Position numbers and translations under genes: made by a program. A model generated the notes under the pieces. The model was not told where the DNA came from. It made no database searches and saw only the letters and a program-made list of their open reading frames with translations. Below, one piece after another: positions 38,000-45,863 of a stretch of DNA of 64,000 bases. Source of the DNA: Streptomyces sp. SDr-06. Its GTDB lineage: Bacteria; Actinomycetota; Actinomycetes; Streptomycetales; Streptomycetaceae. The DNA lies in assembly GCF_003324565.1 (NCBI RefSeq), contig NZ_QOLA01000001.1:620001-684000 (forward strand), written 5' to 3'. The stretch's first letter is position 1; every line of letters begins with the position of its first letter.

Positions 38000-38188
38000 T
38001 CAGGCGGCGTCGGCGATCCGTAGGTGGGGTTCGCCGAGGGCGGCGGCCAGGGCCGCGTAGTGGGCGGCTTGTTCGGCCGGGGTCCAGGGTTCGGGCTGTG
38101 TGGCCCTGCGGCGGGGCTGTGCGGGCCGTGAGGCGCCGAACGTGCCGTCGGGGACGCCTTCGGCCATCAGGCGCTCCAGCGGCGTCAC
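38000..38188 (-). CDS. Small hypothetical protein, 62 aa
   Basis: GTG 38188 overlapping the upstream TGA. 'VTPLERLMAEGVPDGTFGA' and a helical C-terminus 'AEQAAHYAALAAALGEPHLR'. No family recognised. Confidence 0.5.
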   Translation of the reverse strand: MTPLERLMAEGVPDGTFGASRPAQPRRRATQPEPWTPAEQAAHYAALAAALGEPHLRIADAA

Positions 38189-38403
38189 TGCGGACCTCGC
38201 AGGGCCTCTTCCAATTCCTCGTCGCTGGCGTTGTCGAACGCGTCGTGGAAGTCCACGTAGGTCTTGTTCGCCCGGGCCTCGGCGTACAGCTGCCAGTCAC
38301 GGGTGCAGAGCGGGCTCTGCGCGGCGCCCCATTCCTCGGGAGCAGGGAAGACGACACGGCGCTGTCCGCATCGGGCGCACCTGGCTTCGACGGGCTCGCT
38401 CAT
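38185..38403 (-). CDS. Small zinc-knuckle protein, 72 aa
   Basis: ATG 38403. 'VEARCARCGQRRVVFPAPEE' and 'SPLCTRDWQLYAEARANK' with an acidic C-terminus. Its opening is similar to the protein at 44597 ('LEARCDHCNQTRPLFLYEPD'). No function known. Confidence 0.5.
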   Translation of the reverse strand: MSEPVEARCARCGQRRVVFPAPEEWGAAQSPLCTRDWQLYAEARANKTYVDFHDAFDNASDEELEEALRGPQ

Positions 38404-38708
38404 GCCGCCACCTGCTCGGCCTCGGCGTACCGGCGGGCGTGCACGGTCGCCCGCTCGCGGCCGTCCTCGTGGCACGGGACGGCCGGCGTGACCTGGCAGG
38501 TCGGGCAGCAGGCGGTCAGCTCCGCCCAGGCTGAGACCCGCTGCGGGTGCAGTGACCCGCCGGTCAGCAGCCGGGACTTCCCGGCCTGGCACGGCTTGTG
38601 CCCGGCCACACCGCACCACGGGCACGGCACCGAACGGGCCGGATGCTGCCCGGCGCGCAGTTGGTGGCGGATCGACTCGGGCATCGGGGCTTGCGAGTGA
38701 CGGTTCAC
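38400..38708 (-). CDS. Small Zn protein, 102 aa
   Basis: GTG 38708 overlapping the upstream TGA. Two Cys pairs in the pattern CPWCG-x3-GxxC ('VPCPWCGVAGHKPCQAGK') and 'ACCPTCQVTPAVPCHEDGR', each followed by a His-Ala-x-R stretch. This double CPxC-x-PC motif is common in actinophage early regions; function unknown. Confidence 0.6.
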   Translation of the reverse strand: MNRHSQAPMPESIRHQLRAGQHPARSVPCPWCGVAGHKPCQAGKSRLLTGGSLHPQRVSAWAELTACCPTCQVTPAVPCHEDGRERATVHARRYAEAEQVAA

Positions 38709-39037
38709 GGGTTCCTCCTCAGGTCGGTGCAGGGCGGGCATTCGCAGGTCTGGCCGGGGTCTTCGGCGAGCCGGTCACGGTGCTCGGTCGCGACGATGTG
38801 CGCCCGGTACGCCTCCAGGGCCGTAGTCCAGGCGCCGGGCGGCTGCGGAGGCGGCGGGCCGGGCGGGCTTGTGCCGGTCGGCCAGGCGCCGGCCCGGTAG
38901 CCCGGAGGCTTCGGCGGCACCACGGTCGGGGGCTTGTCGCGGCGGCCACGGCCCTCGGCGATCTGCTGCCGCAGAAACGCCTTCAAGTCCCCCTGAGCGC
39001 GCATCTCGCGGATGTCGTCGCGTTCGACGTCAGCCAC
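38705..39037 (-). CDS. Hypothetical protein, 110 aa
   Basis: GTG 39037, 8-bp overlap with the gene upstream. 'VADVERDDIREMRAQGDLKA' is helical, then a long Pro-rich linker and a C-terminal 'DPGQTCECPPCTDLRRNP' zinc-like knuckle. No family recognised. Confidence 0.5.
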   Translation of the reverse strand: MADVERDDIREMRAQGDLKAFLRQQIAEGRGRRDKPPTVVPPKPPGYRAGAWPTGTSPPGPPPPQPPGAWTTALEAYRAHIVATEHRDRLAEDPGQTCECPPCTDLRRNP

Positions 39038-39749
39038 CGGACGCCTCCCGCTCCCGGTCGGCGAGCTCCTGGAGCTTGGCCATCGACGCGGCACGCCGCC
39101 GCTCGATCTCGGCGGGCGACTCCAGTTGCGCGGGACCGCCGTTCGCGACGCGGGTACGGGCGGCATGCGGGGTACGAAGTTCGCGCGGGGGTCGCTTCTC
39201 GTCAAAGCCGCCGATCTTGCAGGGGCGGCCGATCGCCGCCTGGCAGGTCGGGCACTGGATGCCGAGCGGGCCGACGCGACGCACCTCGGCAACCGGCCCC
39301 TCTCCCCCGACGTCCGGGGTCGAACGGCCCACCTGGGCCAGGGCCTTGAGGACGTCCGGGTGCGGGCCGCCCTCCAGTGCGGGGCGTTCGGTGAGCGCCG
39401 GGGTGCTGCCGTCGGCGGTCTTGGCTATCTGGAACCGCAGCCGGGCGAGGTAGTCGGGGTCGTCGTCGCCGGGCGGCGGCTCGTACACGAAGTTCGCCAG
39501 CCGCTCGGCGCGGATCTTGCGGGCGATGCCGATGACGTCCGGGGTGGTGACGCGGCGTCGGGCTTCGGGTTCCAGGCCGGCCATTTCGACGGCGTAGAAC
39601 CGGGTCAGGGCGGCGTCGGCGTCGGCGAACAGGACGCCTGCCGCGTTGAGGTCGGAGTGCCAGGCGAGGATGTCGGCCTCGCCGACGATGCGCTGGTCGC
39701 GGGCGGCGGCCAAGCCGAGCAGTCTCCCGGCCTCTTCGTAGGTGATCAC
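39030..39749 (-). CDS. G39P-like helicase loader candidate with Zn tail, 239 aa
   Basis: ATG 39749, overlapping the replication initiator gene by 4 bp. The N-terminal 85 residues match the pattern of the SPP1 G39P loader/inhibitor domain: 'ITYEEAGRLLGLAAARDQRI' then 'ILAWHSDLNAAGVLFADADA' and 'TTPDVIGIARKIRAERLANF' (Glu helix, Trp-x-x-x-Leu, Pro-x-x-x-I end). The C-terminal half has 'QCPTCQAAIGRPCKIGGFDE' with 'TPHAARTR'. Such loaders bring the replicative helicase to the origin. Assignment is by pattern and neighbour. Confidence 0.55.
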   Translation of the reverse strand: MITYEEAGRLLGLAAARDQRIVGEADILAWHSDLNAAGVLFADADAALTRFYAVEMAGLEPEARRRVTTPDVIGIARKIRAERLANFVYEPPPGDDDPDYLARLRFQIAKTADGSTPALTERPALEGGPHPDVLKALAQVGRSTPDVGGEGPVAEVRRVGPLGIQCPTCQAAIGRPCKIGGFDEKRPPRELRTPHAARTRVANGGPAQLESPAEIERRRAASMAKLQELADREREASGG

Positions 39750-40732
39750 TGGTTCTCCTGTTTCTGGGCATCGGCAGCGGCTTGCATGCGGCGGCCGGTT
39801 TCGAGGGCTTGCTGAACACGGAGGTCAGATGTGGCTGGGCGCTGGCTGCCGGGCTGAAGGCGGACGACGTTGTCGCCGACCGCAGCTGGCAGACCGCGGG
39901 CGGACGGCTGCGGTTCGGGTTCGAGATAGCGCCAGCCCCTGATCCAGGCGGAGGCGCTGGCCGGGGGCCCCTTCTGCTGGGCGCTGTTGGTCGCGTAGAT
40001 GACCATGTCGGCGATGCCGACGCGTTCCATGGCCTGTCGGGCAATTTCGATCTGCGACGGCTGGAGGTCCCAGGTGATGCCACGGAGCCCGGTGGCGGAG
40101 ATGGCGGCCTTCAGCTCGGCGAGGGTGTCGTAGCTGCGGTACTCCTCGGGCTCGCGCGCACGCGCTGCAGCAGCATCAGTAGTTCCGTAGGAACTACTGG
40201 GAGCAGGCATGGCAGCGGCATGGATACCCGTGACGGAATCGTCACGCCGTGACGTAGTGCCCTGACCTGCGGTGGAGTCCTGGAACTCGGTTTTTTCCAG
40301 TACTATTTCACTGTTTTTCGAGGACGATTCGTTCTCGAATCGATTCGTTTTCGAGGAGCTTTCTCCCTCGGAGCCCTTCGTTCCGCGGTGCTTTGCCTGC
40401 CGCTCGCGGGCCTTCTTCTTCTCCTCCTCGTACCTCGCCCGCGAGGTATTGCGGCCGTCTTCGAGGAAGTCGTGGATCACGAAGTCACCGGGCTGCGGGT
40501 CCGGGCAGCGGGCGCAGTCGTGGCCGTGCGCATGCCACAGCCCGGCCTTGATCAGCTTGTTGGACTGGGCCGCCGTTCCGTACAGCTGGACGACAACGCC
40601 CGGCACGATGCCCTCGGTGAGGTGCTGTGCCGCGTAGGAGCCGCAGCGCAGCCACAGGCCGAGCGCGGCGTTCCCGGCCCGCATGAACTTCGGGTGGGAG
40701 TGCGCCTTGTCGTCGACCTTGAACCAGGGCAT
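39746..40732 (-). CDS. Phage replication initiator (winged-helix) protein, 328 aa
   Basis: ATG 40732 with GAGGGA. The N-terminus 'MPWFKVDDKAHSHPKFMRAG', 'AALGLWLRCGSYAAQHLT' and 'GIVPG' resembles the winged-helix domain of phage replication initiators (replisome organiser type). A Lys/Glu/Ser linker (about 95-160) is encoded by unusually AT-rich, repeat-rich DNA. The C-terminal half includes 'ITWDLQPSQIEIARQAMERV' and a 'YATNSAQQKGPPASASAWIR' partner-binding type helix seen in DnaT/DnaD-like proteins. In lambda the origin lies inside the initiator gene; the same arrangement is suggested here. Confidence 0.65.
   Translation of the reverse strand: MPWFKVDDKAHSHPKFMRAGNAALGLWLRCGSYAAQHLTEGIVPGVVVQLYGTAAQSNKLIKAGLWHAHGHDCARCPDPQPGDFVIHDFLEDGRNTSRARYEEEKKKARERQAKHRGTKGSEGESSSKTNRFENESSSKNSEIVLEKTEFQDSTAGQGTTSRRDDSVTGIHAAAMPAPSSSYGTTDAAAARAREPEEYRSYDTLAELKAAISATGLRGITWDLQPSQIEIARQAMERVGIADMVIYATNSAQQKGPPASASAWIRGWRYLEPEPQPSARGLPAAVGDNVVRLQPGSQRPATSDLRVQQALETGRRMQAAADAQKQENQ
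40178..40357. other. Candidate phage replication origin inside initiator gene
   Basis: Within the initiator gene lie AGTAGTTCC-GTA-GGAACTACT (40178-40198), CGTGACG-GAAT-CGTCACG (40229-40246) with a further CGTGACG at 40248-40254, and iteron-like copies: TTTTCGAGGA at 40315 and 40348, 33 bp apart, and CGATTCGTT at 40325 and 40341. An AT-rich stretch (about 40288-40320) adjoins them. Such a repeat cluster and low GC inside an initiator gene is the lambda-type origin layout. No experiment is available. Confidence 0.5.
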
Positions 40733-40803
40733 GTGCGGCTTCCCTCAAGCAGTGCGGATAAGAGGAGAGACCGGGGCCGGCCGTGACCAGCCCCGGGGTG
40801 GGG

Positions 40804-41634
40804 CTAGCGCCAGTCGGGCAGGCTTCCCGCGCGGCGGCGGGTGTTGTAGGCGCGCACGACGATTTCGGAGACGCAGTGGGCGACGGTGCCGCCCTTGAAG
40901 TCGCGGGCTCCCCGGGCCTTTCCGAGCAGGCCGGAGGGGCCTGCCGGGAACTCGGCCAGCTTCTTGATCAGTGCGGGGAGTTCGACGACCTCACCGAACC
41001 GGTTGAAGATCGAGCCGATACCGAGGAGCACGTCGCCGTTGACGGCTTCGCTCTTGTAGCCCCAGGCCTCAGTGACGATCCGCAGTGTGAGAGTGAGAGC
41101 CCTCCCGGGGGCCATGGCCGGGTTCTGTGCGCGCTCGCCGTGGAAAAGCCGCTCCAGGCTCTTGACGGCCGTGATGGAGGTGGATCCGGCCTGGTCGCTG
41201 ATCCTCCAACCGAGGGATGTGGCGATTGCGCTAATAGCCACAGCGTCTGCTTCCCCGGCAGTGACGCGGCCCAGGAACTTGTAGACCGCCTTGACCTGGC
41301 GGCCGTCGTTGAGGCCCAGGAACAGGGCTGCCTCCTGCTGGAGGGTCAGGCCAGTAAAGACCTTGCATTCGATCTTCCGGGTGGGCCATCCGGCCTTCCG
41401 CAGTAGTTCGCCGCGGTTTTGGCCGTCGAGCCACACCTGCTCGCCGGAAGCCCGGCGGGACACGACGGGCACGCCCAGCCGCGTCAAGTCGAACCCTTCA
41501 CGGGCCTTGCGCTCGACCCAGGCGCTGTCCACCGGGCGGGTGTTGACCCGCGGGTCGCGGGTGATGTCGGCCGGTGAAAGCCACTCGATGGACGCAGTCT
41601 CCAGGCGAGCTGCGGGAATGCTAGCGAGTACCAT
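40804..41634 (-). CDS. DUF6551/ParB-like protein, 276 aa
   Basis: ATG 41634 with AAGGAG; overlaps the ParB gene upstream by 14 bp. The N-terminal 120 residues follow the ParB/Srx-like fold used by DUF6551: 'IEWLSPADITRDPRVNTRPV', 'RLGVPVVSRRASGEQVWLDG', 'QNRGELLRKAGWPTRKIECK'. The remainder is helical. Family role unknown; in actinophages it often lies beside ParB and replication genes, suggesting partition or nuclease activity. Confidence 0.7.
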   Translation of the reverse strand: MVLASIPAARLETASIEWLSPADITRDPRVNTRPVDSAWVERKAREGFDLTRLGVPVVSRRASGEQVWLDGQNRGELLRKAGWPTRKIECKVFTGLTLQQEAALFLGLNDGRQVKAVYKFLGRVTAGEADAVAISAIATSLGWRISDQAGSTSITAVKSLERLFHGERAQNPAMAPGRALTLTLRIVTEAWGYKSEAVNGDVLLGIGSIFNRFGEVVELPALIKKLAEFPAGPSGLLGKARGARDFKGGTVAHCVSEIVVRAYNTRRRAGSLPDWR

Positions 41635-42613
41635 TGACGTGCTCCTTGAGGATCGTGTTGAAGCTGCGCAGCACACGCAGCACTTGGTCGAGGTCGCGCT
41701 GCCACAGCGCGGCCTCTTCTGCGTCGGTGTCTTCGTCCAGCTCGGTAATGCCGGAGAAGCCGATGCAGAGGCCTGAGAGGGCGGCGAGCCCTTCGTTGAT
41801 GGACTTGCGCTGGGAGCGCTGCGGCATCCGCCGGCCTGCCGCGTCGGTCAGCGGGGGCGCCACAGGAGCTGTCTGCAGCGAACGACGCCGGTTCTGCGGG
41901 GCCGCGTCACCGCGATTGACCTTCTTGCCGTCCCATTTCTCGTAGACGGCGGTCACGGTCAGCGGCCTGCCGCCTTCAGCTGGCCGCACTTCCTCACCGG
42001 CGCTGATCTTGTCGATCAGTTCCAGTGCTTCGCGGGATTCGGCCTGCCGTTCCGGTGCCACCTCGCTGCGGTGGCCGCGCGATTCGGCGTAGCCGTCTGC
42101 CGCGTTCGCGATCTGCTTGATCCGGGAGTAGGTGGCGGTTGACAAGCCGACCGCCTCGGCAGCCTTTTCGCGGGAGTCGTAGCGTTCCGCAGGCTCTTCG
42201 TTCGCCGGTACGGAGAGCCTTCCTGCAGTGCTCGCGGCGCCCTTCAGTTGGCCGCGGCGAAGAGCTTCCGCAGCCTTGGGGCGCTCCAATTCCTCGATCT
42301 GCCGCCCGAGTGCAATCAGTTCGGATGCGGTCATGGCCTTGCGGCAGGTGTTCTCGTCGCGCTCGGCTTTGAGGAGGTCGACCGCGTCGTGGATGTGTTC
42401 GGCGACGACGATGTCAACTTGCGTCATGCCCAGCGCCTTGCAGGCTTCCAGACGGCGGTGGCCTGCGATCAGCCGGTTGTCGGAGGTCACGACGATGGGC
42501 TGCAGCAGTCCGAGCACGCGGATTGAATCGGTAAGGGCCGACAGGTCGCCGAGATCGGTGCGAGCCCGGTCTCCAATCTGAACTGAGGCCGTATTGAGGG
42601 TGGTTCGCATCAC
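41621..42613 (-). CDS. ParB-family protein, 330 aa
   Basis: Start GTG 42613 or ATG 42610 with AAGGAG. ParB N-terminal motifs: 'LGDLSALTDSIRVLGLLQPI', 'VVTSDNRLIAGHRRLEACKA' (GxRR box II) and 'ADERDENTCRKAMTASELI' style box III ('AERDENTCRKAM'). A central HTH 'AAEAVGLSTATYSRIKQIAN' would bind parS-like sites. No ParA is present nearby, so it may regulate or act in replication instead of plasmid-type partition. Confidence 0.82.
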   Translation of the reverse strand: MMRTTLNTASVQIGDRARTDLGDLSALTDSIRVLGLLQPIVVTSDNRLIAGHRRLEACKALGMTQVDIVVAEHIHDAVDLLKAERDENTCRKAMTASELIALGRQIEELERPKAAEALRRGQLKGAASTAGRLSVPANEEPAERYDSREKAAEAVGLSTATYSRIKQIANAADGYAESRGHRSEVAPERQAESREALELIDKISAGEEVRPAEGGRPLTVTAVYEKWDGKKVNRGDAAPQNRRRSLQTAPVAPPLTDAAGRRMPQRSQRKSINEGLAALSGLCIGFSGITELDEDTDAEEAALWQRDLDQVLRVLRSFNTILKEHVNGTR

Positions 42614-42701
42614 GGGAGCTCCTTGGCGAGCGGTGGCGGTTCGGATCGGGGGTGTCGGCGGCAGGCTTAGTGGGGTCGGGCGCTGGCCGGTCGGGAGGCG
42701 G

Positions 42702-43145
42702 TCACGCGGCGTTCCGGCTGCCGGTGAGGCGGTAGCGGCGGTAGCGGCGGTCGGCGGCGGCGTTGGCGGCGCGGCAGGTGTCGCAGCGTTCGCCGTTCTT
42801 CAGGTGTCGGCGGTACATGCGGGGTTCGCCGCAGACGGGGTCCGGCCGGGGCTGGCGCGCTTTCGTTTTGGGGTGGGCGCCGCCGGGCTTCCAGCCGTTG
42901 TTTTTCCAGCCTTCGACGGTGGTCGGGTCGGAGCCGATGCGTTCGCCGATGGATTTCAGGGCGACGCCGAGGCCGTCGAGGATTTTGGCGGCGTGGATTT
43001 TTTCAGCGCGGGTGAGGGTGACGGGTTCGCCGTTGAGCGCGTATTCGATGGCGATGAGGTCGAGGTCGGCCTTCTCGTCGAAGGTGACCGTGGTGGAGGC
43101 GTAGAGACGCTCGCGCTGGCCAGCGCCGACACGGTGTCCGTTCAT
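42702..43145 (-). CDS. HTH-Zn protein, 147 aa
   Basis: ATG 43145 overlaps the upstream TGA. An N-terminal helical region with 'TLTRAEKIHAAKILDGLGVA' leads to an HTH 'LKSIGERIGSDPTTVEGWKN', then the phage motif 'CGEPRMYRRHLKNGERCDTC' followed by an Arg-rich end. The same Cys-x-x-YxRHxxxGExxCxxC motif is common in actinophage regulators. Probably a DNA-binding regulator. Confidence 0.65.
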   Translation of the reverse strand: MNGHRVGAGQRERLYASTTVTFDEKADLDLIAIEYALNGEPVTLTRAEKIHAAKILDGLGVALKSIGERIGSDPTTVEGWKNNGWKPGGAHPKTKARQPRPDPVCGEPRMYRRHLKNGERCDTCRAANAAADRRYRRYRLTGSRNAA

Positions 43146-44005
43146 GCGGGGACCACCGACTCGTCCGCTACGGGCCGGGCCCTGAAAGCGCGGTACAGGT
43201 GTTCGCTGGTGATGCCGAGGCGGTGGGCGGCCTGCGGGACGGTGTAGTGCTGTTCTTTGATGAGCCAGCGGGCGTCTTCAGCGATCGCGGTGTAGCGGTC
43301 GACATGTTCGCCGAGGTCAGGCGTGGCGGCGGGGCTGTCGATGTAGTCGTCATCCCAGGCGGTGGGCGGCGGCCAGCCGCGCAACGCCGCGAAAACGTGT
43401 GCCTGACGGACCCAGCGAGGGGCGACGCCGTGCGAGAGGGGGTCGACGTTCCACAGGCGGTCGTACATGTCCCGAGTGCCACGCGCAGTGGATGCGTAGG
43501 CAGGTATCTGCCGGTGGATCTGGTCGTTGACGGTGACCCTGTCGACGCCGAGTTTGTTGGCGAGGGTCCGCTGGGGCCAGCCGATGGCGACGAGTCCCTG
43601 GAGCCTTCGGCGGGTGCCGGTGCCGTCGACCAGGGCGCAGGGCGCGGCTGCGTCCAGTGAGGGCTTGACGGCGAGGATACGGTCGGCGGTGGCTGTGCGG
43701 ACGCGCTTGCTGGGTCCGCTCCCGCGGCTGTAGTCGCCATACAGGAGTCGGCTCATCCCTCCGTTCGAGACGCCGGAGAGAGCGCAGACGCGCTGCCAGC
43801 CGATGCTGTAGGACATGAGCATGCGGACGTGCTGGCGGACGGGTTCGGCGTCGACGTAGGGCTGCCAGCGGCCGTAGGCGATGAGCCGGTGGCGGTCGCG
43901 GGCGTATTCGGCGGCGCGGTTGCGGCACGGCTGGCACTTGCAGTGATGTGCCTGCGCTCGGGACAGGGTGCCGTGCGGCGGGAGTGGTTTGGTCGTGGTG
44001 GTCAT
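43142..44005 (-). CDS. Multi-HTH DNA-binding protein, 287 aa
   Basis: ATG 44005. N-terminal 'HGTLSRAQAHHCKCQPCRNR' is a zinc-like motif. Three HTH-like segments follow: 'SIGWQRVCALSGVSNGGMSR', 'GWPQRTLANKLGVDRVTVND' and a C-terminal 'YTVPQAAHRLGITSEHLYRA'. The layout is known in actinophage proteins annotated only as HTH. Probably a regulator of early genes. Confidence 0.65.
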   Translation of the reverse strand: MTTTTKPLPPHGTLSRAQAHHCKCQPCRNRAAEYARDRHRLIAYGRWQPYVDAEPVRQHVRMLMSYSIGWQRVCALSGVSNGGMSRLLYGDYSRGSGPSKRVRTATADRILAVKPSLDAAAPCALVDGTGTRRRLQGLVAIGWPQRTLANKLGVDRVTVNDQIHRQIPAYASTARGTRDMYDRLWNVDPLSHGVAPRWVRQAHVFAALRGWPPPTAWDDDYIDSPAATPDLGEHVDRYTAIAEDARWLIKEQHYTVPQAAHRLGITSEHLYRAFRARPVADESVVPA

Positions 44006-44268
44006 CGGTGGTCCTCCTCCCAGGCGGGCATCTGGTAGAGCTGTTCGAGTTGCTGGCGTTCGGGGTTGCTGTCGCGTTGGGCAGGGGTTGCGGGCTTGCG
44101 CGTGACGAGCGGGTGGTCGGCGATGCGGCGGGCTGCCCGTCGTTGCCGGATGCGTCGGGTGCCGTGCCAGGCCGCGTACACGGCGGCGGCGAGGACGCCG
44201 GTGATGGCGACGGCGGGGATGTAGGGGGCGGCGTCCATCGCCCAGCCGGCGACGTCGAGGACGGTCAT
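44002..44268 (-). CDS. Single-pass membrane protein, 88 aa
   Basis: ATG 44268. Membrane segment 'PYIPAVAITGVLAAAVYAAW' (about 14-33) followed by a very basic region 'RRIRQRRAARRIADHPLV'. Overlaps both neighbours (ATGA). Role unknown. Confidence 0.5.
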   Translation of the reverse strand: MTVLDVAGWAMDAAPYIPAVAITGVLAAAVYAAWHGTRRIRQRRAARRIADHPLVTRKPATPAQRDSNPERQQLEQLYQMPAWEEDHR

Positions 44269-44600
44269 GCGGCCCTCCCCTCGACGGCCGCGGTCGTGCC
44301 GCGCCAGCGGCGGACGCCGGACTTGTCGCGGGTGAGGCCGAATCCGGCGTACTCGACGATCCCTTCGGCGTGGAGGCGGGCCATGAGCCGTCCCCAGTCG
44401 CATTCGCGCTTGGGAGGATCGGGCAGGTCGTACTCGTCTTCGATCTGCCAGGTCACGAAGCGGCGGCGGGTCTTGGCGACCTCGACGAATACGGGCCAGA
44501 CTTCGGCGACCCAGGTCTCGTAGTCCTCGATCCGGCGCCGGGCTGCGGGGATCTTCGGGGCGGGGATGCTGCCGTCCAGGGCAGGCTGCACGAGGGTCAT
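44265..44600 (-). CDS. Hypothetical protein, 111 aa
   Basis: ATG 44600. 'EDYETWVAEVWPVFVEVAKT' then 'RRFVTWQIEDEYDLPDPPKR' and 'WGRLMARLHAEGIVEYAGFG' suggests a winged helix. Phage proteins of this type are sometimes called replication or repressor-like, but no clear match. Coupled upstream and downstream. Confidence 0.55.
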   Translation of the reverse strand: MTLVQPALDGSIPAPKIPAARRRIEDYETWVAEVWPVFVEVAKTRRRFVTWQIEDEYDLPDPPKRECDWGRLMARLHAEGIVEYAGFGLTRDKSGVRRWRGTTAAVEGRAA

Positions 44601-44923
44601 GACGCGTTCCCCTCGGCCTGCTCGGTCGCGGCGGCGATGCCGTCGAGGACCGCCTTCTGGGCTTCTTCGCGGGCGGCGATGCGGGCGTTCGTCTCGCAGA
44701 TCTGGCGCATGGTCTCGGCGTCCTGGTTGATCGCCGGGTCGTTCTCCTCCAGCAGGGCCTCGGCGTCGTGGCAGCGGACGCAGAGCAGTGGCTGCTTGTC
44801 GCGCATGCACCAGCGGCAGGTGAACTGAGAGGCGCCGAGATGGCCGTGGTCGGGCTCGTACAGGAACAGGGGCCGGGTCTGGTTGCAGTGGTCGCAGCGG
44901 GCCTCAAGCGGCTGATCGGTCAT
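44597..44923 (-). CDS. Zn-finger protein, 108 aa
   Basis: ATG 44923. Three Cys pairs: 'LEARCDHCNQTRPLFLYEPD', 'QFTCRWCMRDKQPLLC' and 'VRCHDAEALLEEN', then a helical C-terminus. First gene after the 61-bp gap separating it from the recombination genes. No family recognised. Confidence 0.55.
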   Translation of the reverse strand: MTDQPLEARCDHCNQTRPLFLYEPDHGHLGASQFTCRWCMRDKQPLLCVRCHDAEALLEENDPAINQDAETMRQICETNARIAAREEAQKAVLDGIAAATEQAEGNAS

Positions 44924-44984
44924 GGGTGTGGTCTCCTTGCCGTGGGGCTGCCGTAGGTTCGGGCCGCGACGTCCCCGAAGGCGG

Positions 44985-45863
44985 TTACGGGGTGGGGACT
45001 TCGGCGACGGCGGGCCAGTCCTGCGCGCCGTCGGCGGTCCAGGTGTCGTCGGTGACGGGCTTGGCCTTGTTGCCGACGAGGTCGGCGGCGGTGACCCGCT
45101 CGGGCGGGAACTCCTCGTCGCGAGACACTTCGCCGCGCTGGATCGACTGGTAGATCACCTGGAGCTGGGCGAGGTCGTGGTCGGTCCACTTGCCTTGCGG
45201 GCGGCCGAGCTTGCTCTCGATGCGGTCGACGTTGATGCCGAGCCCGTCGAAGGCCTTGATGGCGTCGGCGATGCGGGTCGGCAGCGGGACGCCGCCGCCC
45301 TTGGCGAGGGTGTTGTTGCAGATGTCCTTGGCCTGCTCGACGTACCAGAGCGGCAGGACCGCAAAGATGGCCTCCCGGACGCGGCGGGCGCCGTTGTTGG
45401 CGTTGTTCTCGTAGATGTCGCGCAGGTCGACGAGAGCCTTGGGGCCGCCCTTGACGTCCCTCTTGTGCGGGACGATGAAGGTGGAGGAGTTCCGGGCGTT
45501 GCGTTCGACGTCCCAGGCGAAGGCCTGCATCTCGGACTGGCCGAACTCGTCGTCGCGTCGCATTTCCACGAGCCCGTACTGGATGTTGCCCCAGGCGAGG
45601 GCGATCTCCCGGGCGAGGTGCACGGTGGGGCCGGAGACGTTGGAGCCGCCGCGGGAGTAGCGGAAGAACGCCCGGTCGGCGAGGGCCTTCTGTTCGCAGG
45701 CGGTGCGCATCGCGGCGACGGCGGCCGGCACGTCGCGGGGGCACTGCTGGGCGACCACGATCGCGGCCTGCACTTCGGCGATGGCGCGGGACTGTTCGAC
45801 GGCGGTGCCCTGTCCGATGCGCGCCGGGGCGCTGTTGGACGGGAGTTGGACGGGCTGGTTCAC
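44985..45863 (-). CDS. Putative single-strand annealing protein, 292 aa
   Basis: GTG 45863 overlaps the exonuclease stop. The core has 'AIAEVQAAIVVAQQCPRD', 'EQKALADRAFFRYSRGGSNV', 'SGPTVHLAREIALAWGNIQY', 'QAFAWDVERNARNSSTFIV' and 'PHKRDVKGGPKAL', a conserved phage family usually found beside a RecE/Exo-type nuclease. Pairing with the PD-(D/E)XK exonuclease next door suggests a Red-like system: exonuclease resects, this protein anneals single strands. It could also be a DNA-binding protein of unknown mechanism. Confidence 0.65.
   Translation of the reverse strand: MNQPVQLPSNSAPARIGQGTAVEQSRAIAEVQAAIVVAQQCPRDVPAAVAAMRTACEQKALADRAFFRYSRGGSNVSGPTVHLAREIALAWGNIQYGLVEMRRDDEFGQSEMQAFAWDVERNARNSSTFIVPHKRDVKGGPKALVDLRDIYENNANNGARRVREAIFAVLPLWYVEQAKDICNNTLAKGGGVPLPTRIADAIKAFDGLGINVDRIESKLGRPQGKWTDHDLAQLQVIYQSIQRGEVSRDEEFPPERVTAADLVGNKAKPVTDDTWTADGAQDWPAVAEVPTP

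Noticed and set aside
44924..44984. Promoter or hairpin in the gap before the recombination genes
   Set aside because: No clear stem or operator could be identified by eye in the 61 bp.
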